Shown here one piece after another: positions 46,128 to 58,432 of a stretch of 64,000 bases of DNA; positions within the stretch are counted from its first letter, which is position 1; each line of letters begins with the position of its first letter. The notes below the pieces were generated by a model. The model worked only from the letters and a program-made list of their open reading frames with translations. It was not told where the DNA came from and made no database searches. A program made the translations under genes and the position numbers. Source of the stretch: Gonatopus flavifemur (Eukaryota; Arthropoda; Insecta; Hymenoptera; Dryinidae); NCBI GenBank assembly GCA_018340375.1, contig JAFFJZ010000002.1:50240001-50304000 (forward strand), in the 5' to 3' direction.

Positions 46128-47428
46128 CAAGGATGTCTTTAGGGGGCGGGGGGGGGGTCTCAAGGGTCTATAGCCCAGGGCGGCAAAATTATAGAAGTTT
46201 TTTTCCAGTTATCAAATGCGTTCAAGCACAAAGGGAGCGGAGAATGTAAATTCAAGTGTTTTATGTTAATATACTCACAGTGTTTAAATCATCCACTCAC
46301 TTTTTAAACACTTAAAAATATACAAATCTGTTAATAACTCAGATTAAGTATTTGATAATTGAATATTTTATCCATTTTATGGAAATATTTACATGCTCTG
46401 GAGCGTTTTAAAAGCGACTACAGGCTTCAAACTCTGAGTGTATCAAAATAAAACATTCGAATTTAAAGTGTATGTACGGAAATTGGATACATTCAAACAC
46501 GATTTGTGCATGAACTCATCAAACTGCCGTGCATGGTTGTTTGGACTGTTCTATTCCTTATCCTGGTTCAAGTGTCATAGCAATTCATAGGAAAATGTAC
46601 TTATTATGAAACACTGTGGATTTTGCAACACGATATTCGTAAGTAAACCATGAAGTCCTATGAATTTCTGCTTATAATTCATGATGAATGCTTATGAATT
46701 TATGTTCACAGGGATGCATGATGAATCATGAACAGAAATTCATAGAACTTCATGGTTTACTTATGAATATCCTGTTGCAAAATCTATAGTATTTCGTAAT
46801 AAGAACATTTTCTGATGAATTGCTATGCGACTTTAACCAGGGTAGTGTGTTTTTCTTCAAATTCACGGAAATAATTTACGTCTCAATCTGCTGTCAAAGT
46901 TTTTTGAATTAATGAAATTTTTATTAAAATGAATGAATTTTCATTATGTATTTTTTATTTGATTCAAACAAATTTCTCCAGATGGCAATTTAACCTTTGT
47001 CACAAGTTTGCATTTCCCTTTTTATCGGCAAGATTTTCCTGGAATTTTCCTAAAATAAAATTTCGAAATTTTTTTATTCACTTTGTAAAATTTAATGTGC
47101 GACGTTTGAAAGGTTCATATTCCTTTTCTATTCTTTGTTAAGTATTCAGAATTTGTCATCCATTTTCAAGTAAAATTCAACAGAAATGTGAACCGTTTTA
47201 TCCTTATTACAAACTTAAGAAGGTTACCAATAGTTAATGATGCTAAATGTTTAATCCTGTCGAGTGTGTCAAAGTTTTATTAAATAATATATTTTTCGAG
47301 TTATATTACATAGTTTCCAAATAACATGAATACACCTGAGAGAATGATTGAAAATATTAATTCAGCTGAGGTTGGGGGCGGCGAAATATTATTAGCCCCT
47401 GGGTGGCGAAAACGTAAAGACGCCCCTG
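46128..47428. mobile_element. Probable old hAT-type element with a nested MITE
   Basis: The ends are CAAGGATGTCTTTAGG and, inverted, CAGGGGCGTCTTTACG, with ggg-rich subterminal parts on both sides (tagcccagggcggc, attagcccctgggtggc). Flanking octamers AACTTACT and ACCTCACT agree at 6 of 8. No transposase. A 282 bp CCCTGG palindrome is inserted at 46561-46842. Confidence 0.6.
46561..46842. mobile_element. 282 bp CCCTGG palindrome
   Basis: The ends are TCCTGGTTCAAGTGTCATAG and, inverted, CCCTGGTTAAAGTCGCATAG. TA at 46559-46560 and 46843-46844. Arms of about 130 bp pair along most of their length (agcaattcat, agtaaaccatgaagt, ctatgaatttctg). No coding content. Confidence 0.88.
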
Positions 47429-47746
47429 ACCTCACTTTGAGTTTTTCCATAGAATTTATTGAAAAAAGTGACCCGTAGATACATAGCCCCGGTCTTCCAT
47501 ATACATCATAATGCCTTATCATGCCACTTGAGTGATAAAACTGAAGAGAAAATGCTACATGTTTTCCCAAGCACAGTCAATCCGTACAAAAACCGTCGTT
47601 ATTTATAGAATCTGAAATCTGGCGATCAAAACTCTGGGTGTTTCCGATATTACCAAAATGATTAATATGTCTTTGGTAATTATTGTTGCTATTGGTCGGG
47701 AAAAATGTATTTGTCAATCATTGCATAGTTTACAAAAGATCAATTA

Positions 47747-48692
47747 CCCAGATAACATTTCATGCGCGCAAATTTCATCACATATTTGCGAGCTAGCTTG
47801 TGCACGATATTTGCTAGTATCTTGCACGTAAAAAATTACTGAACTGTTCTTTGCGTGCAAATAACAAACATATGTATCATGCAATGTGATGATGAACTTA
47901 CGCTCCTATATTCATCATGGTCACGTCATATTAATGATAAATCATGACACTGGATATCCTGCGACTTGTGCGCAATATTTTCACGTGATATGTTATAATT
48001 GATTATAAATTACTTGATTTCTGAATGACTGGTATAAAATGCAAACGTCAATAATTAAGTGAACTTTATACCGTCAGCATTATTTCCCATAAAGAATTAA
48101 ATGTTTAGATTATTTCACCAGAGTAGTGCACTGAGAAAACATTTGTTCCAGCCAAACAAAATTTTGATTGAAATAAACGCATAGAAACTTTTTGGTTCGC
48201 TGAAATAATATTTGTTTGGGATTAACAAAATTTGGTCAACAATAATCAATAGCTTCTTACCGACAAATGAATTTTGCTTGTCCTAAACAAATTTTATTTC
48301 AGCCAACCAGAAAATTTCTCCGCGTTCATTTCAATCAAAATTTTGTTTGGCTGGAACAAACTGTGTTTTCGGTGTATATATTCAGTCTATATAAGAAGAA
48401 AAAACTTGCACATACACTCGATCATTCTTCATAGACATAAATAAGCAGTTCACTTTCAGTTGACGCGCAAATCACCCGCAGATGTATCTAGCAAATGACG
48501 GGTAATATGCACTTAATACTGCTTTCTACTTTTACGCGCAAGATACGAGCAAATAGCAAGAGCGTCACTCACAATCGTGTCTAGCAATTATCAACCTAGG
48601 TGACGACGCACATGGATACGATTTTGCTAGTTCACTAAGTATGTCCTTCGCGCCTAACTTGAGGGTGAATGACAAGCAAAATGTTATCTGGG
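47747..48692. mobile_element. 946 bp element, CCCAGATAACATTT ends, with nested MITE
   Basis: Both tips read CCCAGATAACATTT; TA at 47745-47746 and 48693-48694. The interior has repeated ttgcgcgcaa/gctagtat words. It was interrupted by the 246 bp MITE at 48129-48374. Confidence 0.78.
48129..48374. mobile_element. 246 bp MITE, CACTGAGAAAACATTTG ends
   Basis: The arms CACTGAGAAAACATTTGTTC and, inverted, CACCGAAAACACAGTTTGTTC pair through cagccaaacaaaattttga. Flanks are TG and TA. Nested in 47747-48692. Confidence 0.78.
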
Positions 48693-48837
48693 TAATCATT
48701 CGGACAATGTCGGAAATACCTTGTAATTGACTCATTATTCATGTGGTAAAACAGAACAGATCCAGGATTAAAATTTTGTGTGACTATTCAAATAGAATCT
48801 CGATAATAACTTAGATTCTCCGCCTCATTCAATTTAA

Positions 48838-49043
48838 GGGGACAATATTAGCCTGGCAGCAACTGCATCGTTTATAACCAACAACCAACGGACTAACCAT
48901 TCAATTCAAACAAAATATCGATCTGTACAGCACTTCTCTGATTCAAATAGAAATGCTGTACAGAGCGGTATTTTGATTGAATTGAAGCGTTTGTCCGTAG
49001 GTTGTCGTAAAGAGTTTGGCTGCTGCCACGCCGGTAGGATCAC
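48838..49043. mobile_element. Hairpin repeat with GGCAGCA arms
   Basis: Arms of about 95 bp are inverted copies: ggcagcaactgc.., ccaacggactaacc, attcaattcaaacaaaata on the left and their complements on the right, with ctgtacag at the centre. A third copy of the right-tip region (ggctgctgccacgccg) occurs at 50290-50305, suggesting a family of these tips locally. Confidence 0.65.
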
Positions 49044-49608
49044 TTCAACGTAAATTCGATTGAATCGATAAATTTTGGTAATTTCAATCGAAACGTAATA
49101 AAAATTCAACTTTTCGTTTTGTACACGGATAAAAATGGAGCCGAAATATAAGGTGCACTATAAAGAATGTGGCGAGTTTTTCTTTTCTTTACACTATTGG
49201 TGGATTTCGTCCCCTCCACGTGGGAGAATTGTTTTTTATAAAAAATCAGGGATTTTTCCACAACTGTGAGGAATAAATTTTGTTTCTTGAGTGTTGAATT
49301 CTCTACAAATGGAGAAAAAGTTCACCAAATCATAGTGAAAAATTGCCTATATCTATGGAAGAACTCTGCTGCCATCACTTTTTGGAGGAAAACTCCACAA
49401 TTACTTTTTACAATGTAATTTTTTAGAGAATTTAAGAATATTTCGTATAAATTTCTTTAGTAAGTATGCAATGGTTCAGATTTTTGTTGAATTTTATTTT
49501 CAAGAGAATATTGGTATTGAAAATGTGTTCTTCCAAATTGTTTGACAATTTTACAATAAAATTCAATAATTTTCATTTAGAGACCTATATTGACACATAT
49601 AGCAGGTA

Positions 49609-50245
49609 CCCATGTGGAAATAGCCAGAGTTGACAAATGGCGCGGTACTGGCGAGGTTGTATTTGCCAAAGTTCGGCAAAAACAACTGTGCCTGTTCAGG
49701 ATCATTACCGTTTTCAACTGTCGTCGAACATTCGCCAGATTTCAGACGGTATTGGCTCGCGTGGACAGACGGTATAGGGTCAGTATCGAATCAATACTGT
49801 CTGGACAATACCCAGGATGTAGAGAAACAGTAACGCGCCAGTATTCAGCCAAAGTCGGTATTATCATTCCATATGTACAACAGATGGCAATGTGCCAGTA
49901 ATGATATGACTCTAGCTGATTACAAAATCGGTAGTGAACTGACGTTGAAATCACCATCTTGGCAACTTGACTATTGTAGTGAGCCGGAGTCACGCCGGTA
50001 CTGAGCCAGAGTTGGTTCTGTTGTCATGTCACAGTTTCGCCATAGTTGGCTTATATTAAAAATCGGTATCGACGCTAATGTAAATGTTCTACTGGCCCTT
50101 ATGTAAAATGATGTTATCATTTTGACTCCTCGCCAGTACCGTCAATTCAACTGGCTCCATAATGGCAGTTTTGGATTTGCCGGTATTGGCAACTCCGGAA
50201 ACAGGACTCAGCCAGCAGCGGCGCGTGTTTCCATTCCCACATGGG
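49609..50245. mobile_element. 637 bp element, CCCATGTGGRAAT ends
   Basis: The tips are CCCATGTGGAAATAG and, inverted, CCCATGTGGGAATGG; TA at 49607-49608 and 50246-50247. The interior repeats gccagagtt, cggtactggc and cagtattg words in both orientations. GC content is higher than the surroundings. No ORF with motifs. Confidence 0.72.
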
Positions 50246-50689
50246 TAGGTTTTATTGCACCACTTTCAAATGATTTGGATAAACATTTTGGCTGCTGCCA
50301 CGCCGCTAATATCCCCTCAAGAAATAAGAAATTTCCAATACATAACAAAAATCGAAACAAAAAGAACCTTCCATAAGTCGAGTATGAAGTTTGACTTTCT
50401 AAAATTCATCAATTTCTTCCAATTTATCAGTTTTGTTCAGGAAAATTTCATAAATACCCCGAATACATATATACCCGTTTCATCATCATTGAATATTATG
50501 GAATATTCTTAGATTCCTCTAAAAATGATTTCATTCTTCAGCCAGACCTTTCTCCATGTATGGGTGAAACTTGAGTTTTAGTTCATGTTCAATTTTTTAC
50601 CAAGAACCAAGCGATTGAAAAAGCTTAGTTACGAATAATTTTTTAGTACAAAAAACTTCAACATCAACATTCAATGACCATTGTGTTTT

Positions 50690-50777
50690 CCCAAGTAGAA
50701 AGATGTTCGATATTATACATAATTCATAGAAAATTATATATAAATTATATGTAAATTCGAACATTTTTCCTACCGGG
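50690..50777. mobile_element. 88 bp hairpin, CCCAAGTAGAAAGATG ends
   Basis: The tips CCCAAGTAGAAAGATGTTCGA and CCCGGTAGGAAAAATGTTCGA (inverted) flank an AT-rich self-complementary core (aaattatatataaatt). TT on both sides. Similar in design and size to 51674-51762. Confidence 0.68.
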
Positions 50778-50941
50778 TTCTTACAATATAGTAAAACCCA
50801 TGGACCACCTATTTTTTTTAACAAATTTTAACCACCAGAAAAACCACCATGAGATTCCCGTAAGAATTGGGGACTGTTTGACAAGAAACAACACAAATTT
50901 TCCAGTTTGATTTTCAATGTGCTGATAGAATCATCCTATTA

Positions 50942-51308
50942 CACGGGGAGAAAAATACAGTTGAAGTTACTGTGGTAGATCACCATCCACGGACCAAATT
51001 GAAAATGACAAGAAAAATTATGGTATTTTCATCTAATTCTAGAAAATTTCACAGTCATTTATAATAATGTCCAGTACAATATTCACTGAATGAGAAATGT
51101 TCCTGAAAATCCATGAACTTTTGAACTTCATTACAGGAATTTTTACTGTGCGAATTGGAGAACTTGCATATAATTCTTATGGGGAACTATTTCACTGTGT
51201 GGAAATATGAATCCTCATGAAAATCAAAACTCGGTCTGGCGTTGATTTGAAGCACGGTAAAAAATATTATATTTTACATAAAAAAATTAATGGATTATTC
51301 TCTCCGTG
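50942..51308. mobile_element. 367 bp element, CACGGGGAGAAAAAT ends
   Basis: The left tip is CACGGGGAGAAAAATAC; inverted, the right tip is CACGGAGAGAATAATCC. TA at 50940-50941 and 51309-51310. Inner complementarity is weaker than in other members. Confidence 0.62.
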
Positions 51309-51673
51309 TATTCATCATTGTATCCAAGTCTTGAAATTTTTAAAGTGTTCGCCACAAATATCCCACTGGGAAAGAATCAATAAAATTTCACTATTCTTGT
51401 GAGACTGGCTGAAATCCGATAGTTCCTTTGTGAAAACTTCGGAGAATTTCTTGAAATCTTGTCGAACTGATTCATTGCTTGTGGGATTTCAAAGCTCATT
51501 GCAGACTTACATTTGACTTTTCACCGGCTCCCTTTGATTTCATTTCTACGTACATTTCTTCCGGGAGGTTTTGACAAGTTTGATTTCTCAATTGGAAATT
51601 ATAATCAGGTTGTATCTCATAAAAACCTGACAAGGCTATTCAAAATCAAACTCATAAATCGAAGACATGGCTA

Positions 51674-51762
51674 CCCGAGTAAAAAAAATTTGCAGGATTA
51701 TATATAATTTGTATATAAACTATACTAAATTATATATAATTTGCCAAATGTTTCCGATCGGG
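51674..51762. mobile_element. 89 bp hairpin, CCCGAGTAAAAAAAATTTGC ends
   Basis: The right tip inverted reads CCCGATCGGAAACATTTGGC. TA at 51672-51673 and 51763-51764. The core is an AT palindrome (attatatataatttg). Same design as 50690-50777. Confidence 0.65.
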
Positions 51763-51769
51763 TATCTGA

Positions 51770-54700
51770 GAATGAATTTTCTTCGATTAAATTAGGATAT
51801 CTGATTCAAACTGCATCTCTTAGCCACAAAATTCATGTAAATTTTGTTCTCACTCAAGAAAACTAATGAGATTTTGCCAAGATCTTAATTTGGAATTGAC
51901 CATCTATAATATTGCTTCAATAATAGCCAAGCGTTACAAAATTTTTCGCATAACATCCGAATGTCCATAGTATGTTTTGTGAACCTTCTTAGCACATTAA
52001 ACGTTTTGTGCACGTGCTATGAATATTCTCGATATCCTGTACCAATGCTGTCCTACTAAAATTGTCAGACTGCTCGCAGGATCGAAGTTCACCGTTCAGA
52101 TCGAGAGAGTAAACGTCTAGGAAAAAACCTATTGTTTACCTTCACATTTTCATACTCAACGAATTTACGATTCTCATAATTCTTTTTACAATCCACCTCG
52201 ACCTTTTCCTCTTGCTACAACATTGAAAGACCCATTAGGAATTCTCATAATAACTTGTTAATAAATATCAAAAACGTGATAAAAAACATACCCCTAGACT
52301 CGATCGCATTTCCTTCATTCGAAGACGAGAAAAACGAAGAAAACGAGAAAAATGGTTCTATTCAAAGGATTAAAAATACATCAAATTTCGCTTCGGAGAG
52401 AGAATACGTGTTCTGGGTGTAAAAAAGCTAAAATAAAGTAACCGAGCTGTACTTGTATGTACGTATGCATGTATGTATGAATGTGTGAAGGAGGGAATGA
52501 GTGTGTATGTGTGGAGAATTATATGAAACGTGAGTTTTAGAGGCGAATTATCACGAAAGTTGTTAATGAATCATAGAAGGAGTGATAGTTCGTACCACGA
52601 TTGAATAATTTATAACACACGCGTGTCAGAATGAGAACGACATATACTCTCGAAACTATATTAAAAAAAAACACACATATGTAAAAAGATTGATCGAAAA
52701 AATATGCGACGTCTTTGCGGTCGTGTATGAATTTGAACAAAACTGTAAAAATATGTTGGCTAGCGAAACTAATCGTGTAATTAAATCGCTTTCATTCAAC
52801 TAGCGCTAACAGAAAGAAAAAAAAACCCGGCTTTTCCATCAGAAATTGTACAAATACGAAATTTCAATGATTAAAAACGAGGATGATATCGATAGATTGT
52901 ATTCAGCATTTCATTCTTCTTCTTGTAAATGTTGTATGTGATAAATCAAAATGTGTCGCACAAATTTATGAATAAAACGAAATGAGAAGTTTTGGCTGAA
53001 TCGAAAAACATAAAATAAGACATCACTCCACCTCATTTTTTGTGCCTTTCAACGCGAATTCCGTTCTTAAGGATACAGGCTCAAGGTTACGTTAACCCTC
53101 GATTATAACTCGAACCTTCTTCCACGGCGAGCTTCTACTCATTTGATCTTTTCCCGCTGATTTTCATTTCCCCTTTTGGGTGAACGAACCGCGAAGGCGT
53201 TGCGATAAATGTTGCATGAAATGAATATTAAACGTTTCGAATAAAGCCATCGTTACGAAGAAAGCAAACCATACAAACTTTTCACTGTTTCTTCATTTCT
53301 TTGTTACTTCGTTATATCCTCATTTTAAGTTCATCGAGAAATGTGGAGATTTTTTTATGAAGGTACAATCAATCGATGTGTATTTAAGTACGCGTGAGAT
53401 AGTAGATTTAATCCGCGTGGGTGAAATTAATTTAAAATACAGTGTGATATGAAAGAAACAAAAAATTCATATGTCTCTCATTTAGAAACAATATGTGTAA
53501 TTCAATTCCGCAATACGATCCATGAGTGTTCATGTTCATCCATATTCTTTCTGTGGAAAGAATATGACGTTTTGTTCCGAATGCAAGGTGGAGAAATATG
53601 TATCGGATTTATGAAATTCTTTTCGAATTTGATGATAGATATTCCTGTTGTGGGATTCCAATAAAAATGTAGAATCGTATTAACCTCTCCCTCTCTTTCT
53701 CTCTACTGAAATATACGAAATCTCTAATGCTGTGCCAAATAATCTTCACCAATGGGGGATGGTCTATTGTCGCGTTTGAAGAGTTTTAGATAATCAACCT
53801 CCAACAATCCATGATATTCAAAATTGCATTACGTAGCCAGCATGGACGTGCGAAGCCGAATCCATCAGATTTTTATAGCTTATAAAGTTTGGAAATATTC
53901 AAAATAAAATCAGAGGGAATCATGCATTACAGGAATACTAATCAAAATTCGCAAAGTTTTATGTAGATTTTCTGAGTTTGTTTTCTGAATTTGGTATAAT
54001 TTGATTCAAAATCATTTGCTTTAAAAAATGAAAGAGACTGGGAATAATGATGACTGCCCTCTCGAATGTTGATTCAGACAAAAAAGTCGATATTCTGATT
54101 GAAATTAAAGACCCTAAAAGACAAAACAGTGTGCCAATTATCCCAGTCTCTACATTAAAATGATAAAATGCGATTCTTCACGATATAAAGTTCGAAGGAA
54201 CGATGGATGATCAATGTAATTTCACAGAAAATGGAAGTATCACAAAGAACCTCAATGCACAAAATTGTACCTTTCTTCCTCGTGAAAAGACAAACCTATG
54301 TAATCGAAAGTCTCTATAAAACAAAGTAAAAAGTAACAAAAAATAAATGAATAATATTATGTATACCGAATGCCAACTACTGACATTCAAATATATATAT
54401 ATTATATATTATATATACATATACATATATTTTTTTGTATATTTTCCGTCAATTTTTATTGAAAAGAGGAAGGAAGCGAAGCGACCATCGGAAGCCTTTT
54501 TTCATTCTCATAGTTGCCACACGCGATGCGAAACAACGCCGCTACCGTTCAAATAACAGTCAATTTGAAATTTTTCGGTATAACGAGGACGTACCCCTCG
54601 ATCATTGAAATATGCAAAAGACAATTAGCGAAAACGAAAACCACATGGTTCGTTAATCTTCGCTTGTAGATACAAAATGACAAGAAAAAAGAAATGCTGT

Positions 54701-55530
54701 GGTAACCCTTCCTCCGTCCTCCCGATCCTCATGTGCACAGCTCATATAACGAAATGAAAACATTTTCAGCTTTGCGTATCAGGATCTTCCATCCATTTCT
54801 GATTGGAAATGGAATAGCGAGGCATAAGTGCGATACGAACGAGCATTAAAAACACCCTACACGAACCGCGTAATATTTTTCTGTATGATGCGTTACAGAA
54901 GTAAATACGCAATTTAGCGCGACCTAAACATTTGCATTAAATATCATCGTGAATAATCGGGAATAGAAGTTCCCTGAGTAGCGAGGAGTCTTCTTTGTAT
55001 TTTAAAGACATTTCAATCCCGAGTACTGGAATATTTTATACGTGCAACGTTGTGAGAGTTAAAGAGCGGAAAAAAATGATAAAAAGGTACTGTAAGATAA
55101 AAAGAAAAACAGAAGTCAAAGTACTTTAGATATTAAAGATGGACATCATTGATCGATACGTATATTTCACACACAGTTATGCCGGTGTTGCATTATCTGT
55201 CTGTTCTATACAGGTCCAAATGTATTATTGTGTCCGATGGAATATTATATAAAACTCAAAATAAATATGGATATATATATATATATTTAAGTGTTGAGTT
55301 GATATTAACTTCGCATCATGTCACGTGTATGTATCACCTTTTATTATTGTACAAAGTGAATGAACCAATTCGTTATTGGAAAGGCGCAGGCGCTACCTGA
55401 TATATTAAGCTCTCGACAAAATCTCATTTCTTCATGACTGTGTAATAGATGGAAACACATTTTTTTTCAACTTTCAATAAAGTCCTCAAGGAGAATAATA
55501 ATATGTTCACCATTTTTATGCGTTCTCATT
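51770..55530. other. No gene recognised
   Basis: Long stretch without recognisable coding sequence or inverted-repeat element. gtatgta/gtgtgt words near 52455-52515 and an AT microsatellite at 54390-54430 are the only low-complexity tracts. The character (simple words, no repeats) would fit a long untranslated region, but nothing in sequence proves it. Confidence 0.35.
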
Positions 55531-55534
55531 TCAG

Positions 55535-55581
55535 ACTGTACAGCTGGGTGTAATGAGGATGAGAGTAACAAAAAATGAGAG
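55535..55581 (+). other. Isolated exon-like segment with strong splice signals
   Basis: ctcatttcag immediately precedes 55535 and GAGAG|GTAAGT follows 55581. The 47 nt segment has an in-frame stop in at least one frame and encodes nothing recognisable; if real it would be a non-coding or UTR exon. Chance occurrence is possible. Confidence 0.2.
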
Positions 55582-55710
55582 GTAAGTCACGCTGAATCCC
55601 ACGAAAATTATTTTACCGATATTTTTGTATATAAATCCGAACATTTTTTCATTCGGAAAAAGCGGTATAAAATATGTTCCTGAAGTTGAAATCGTTTATA
55701 GAAACGATAC

Positions 55711-57658
55711 CCCAGACAGCACTGTACACTGAGAAAAAAAAGTCATAACCGTAATGAATATTTCTTCCGGCCAAGGAAATGAATTCATCCAATAGTGACA
55801 ATGAAATCATTTCATGGGACTTATCAATCTGAGTATTCATGCAAACAATGTATTCAAATCTGAAATTCTTGAGCCTGAAGAAACATTTCTTTGAATCAAA
55901 TACCCTTTCTTCAGTGAAAATAAACCTACTCTGATTCAATTAATTATTTCTTCGGAGGAATGAAACCACTCAAACATTCAAAAAAGAAAGTTTTTGAATC
56001 AATTAGGAAAATTTTCAATCCATCGAAATAAATCATCAACTTCAAGATGTTCTTTTTTGACTTCGTGAATTCCATCCTGATTCAATAAATGATGTTTCAA
56101 AAGTCATTGAGCACGATATCAGATTTTTTCTGTAAAAAAAAATTATCACACTTGTACAGCTTTCATAGTCCACTCTGGTGTTCCTTTAATCTGTTGATAA
56201 CCGGGAATTCTGAGCACTTTGGATCAAATGAGACTTCATTGATCGTTCAGTCATGCCGTCTGTTAGGCGAATAGTGCCTATCACTCCACGCGGGACCTGT
56301 AATTCAATGCCATAATCTGAAAGAAATATTTATTTGGATGAAGTAATACTTACTAAGAAGATAGAGTGATTAATTATTTATATACAAACCATACTGTCGA
56401 AAGAGAACTTGTGAGAAAGTGACTACACCTTGCGAGAACCAACCGAAAGTCGTCTAAGTAACTAAAACGTAACGTGATTTCGAAAATCCATTTCTTTATC
56501 TTACTGAATTTTCTTTAGAATAAATTGCACATACTTTCATATCGATGAATGAAATCATTTGAATATAAAAATCATTCTGTGGATTTGAAGAAATACAAAA
56601 TCATGCTTACCAAATATTACTTTCATTCCAAGCAGTATAGTATTGATTCGAAAACGTTGTTATTAACAAATTTGTACACCTTGAATTGAAAATTTGAGCT
56701 TTTCCTACAAAACGTGACGTAATAAAATTGAAGAAATAAGTTATTGAGTTTTCAATCGTTTTTGAATGAAATTAGAATCATGCCTTGCACTTCGCGGTCT
56801 GACTAATCCAAAGAATTAATCTTTGTGTCGATAAAATGTTTCTTGGATTGGAGGAAACTGAATTCAATAAAATAATATCTTTCATTTAACAAAAGAATTC
56901 ATTATTTCTATTGAATCATCATTGTTTGAAAGGACATGTATTCAGTTCAATGAGGGCCAGATTCAAAAAAATGTATTTCTTTGATGTAATGACTTTTTTT
57001 TCTCAGTGTGAGTTCTCGAAATGTTTTAGAAACGTGCCCGTGGTTTCGCGATCTCTGATTCCAACAATTACGTTTCCAAAACATTTTTAAAACTTACATT
57101 GTCAAAACATTTATATGGTTCATTAAGAGTTCCCCATTTCGTCGCTAACCTACGCCAACCTACGAATCATTCATATTCAAAGTTTAATAAATGACTAATA
57201 CATCAAAAAATCGTAAAACCATATTGTTTTGCACATAATCAACTGATTGTCACTGCACAACATAAAAAATCATGAAAATACACATATTGTAGAGAATAAA
57301 ACAAAGATATTAAAAAGCGCTTTAGAGTCGAACTATTTTCTACTAAATCTAGCACTTCATGAGCTTGTACGTGTAATTTCTTACACACAAGATTATGTTA
57401 CTTGAATATAATTGATTCAGGATTTGTTTTAAATGAAAATATCCGCAGAGGTGTTATCAATTTGATGATTTATAAAGACAAATTCAACATGTGCTAATCA
57501 CGTTTTCTGAGAATGTAAATAAAAGAAACCAGGACATTTTCATGTTTCAAAAACATCCATGCGACCTTTTTAAAACGTCACAAAACGTTTCTGAAACATT
57601 TCGTTTGTAATGAGGTACATTTTGTGAATGTTTACAAAACGTTTCAGTGCTGTCTGGG
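55711..57658. mobile_element. Outer element, CCCAGACAGCACTG ends
   Basis: Both tips read CCCAGACAGCACTG; AC on both sides. The left arm is cut after 14-16 bp by the inner element 55727-57008. The remaining interior repeats cgaaatgttttagaaacgt and acgttt.caaaac words in both orientations. Confidence 0.72.
55727..57008. mobile_element. 1.28 kb element, CACTGAGAAAAAAAAG ends
   Basis: The ends are CACTGAGAAAAAAAAGTCAT and, inverted, CACTGAGAAAAAAAAGTCAT, identical over 20 bp. Flanks are TA and TG. The interior has many gaatcaatt/aattgattc words and no recognisable transposase. The identical tips suggest fairly recent movement. Confidence 0.78.
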
Positions 57659-58432
57659 ACGAACATTCAAACTTACAAAATTTGATAAATCATCGGTGTT
57701 TATCTTTTCGAATCAACTCTTTGTTCAGAACAGAAGAAAATATCATTCAGAAGATGATATGAAGTATACTGCGAGAATTGGAATCTTGAACAATTGAGTA
57801 TTTCGTTATTCGATCACCAATTCGTTTCAATAAACGATGCAAACTTCAACAACGTTATAATATTTCATAATCTATGAATCGAGTTGTATACAATTTGAAT
57901 ATAAATTATGTACCCCGAGATGAATTCTTATAGTGACTGTAACTGAAACGTCTCAATTAAATATTCTCAGGGGCAGCTACTAAAAATTTGATTGATTGAA
58001 CCAAGGGATTATAATCAACATAATCAAGCGTGTTTTTGTATTCGATTGTTTTTGGACACTTTCCTTTCTTTCACACGTAGGGGGAAAGTATCCAAAATGA
58101 TCCCCTTAAGGCATACTTGAATTTTATGTACCAAAAAAAGTGTTTTTGGATCAACTTGCAATGGTATTGCTCAGTCCAATCTTTCAACTATACATTCCAT
58201 TCAAAAAAATAGAAAAATACATCAATGCTCTGTTCCATGACAAGATTTCCAAAAGTTCCATAAAGGATCATTTTGGACATACAGGAGGGTAAAATGATCC
58301 CCTCAATGCATGCATAATGGATTATTAGATACAGGTCGAAGTATAGTTGAATGATGTCTCAACCCATACATAAAACAGACTGTACTATGGGGTATCCTAG
58401 AAAATAGTGAATAATAGTCAAATTTGATCTTA

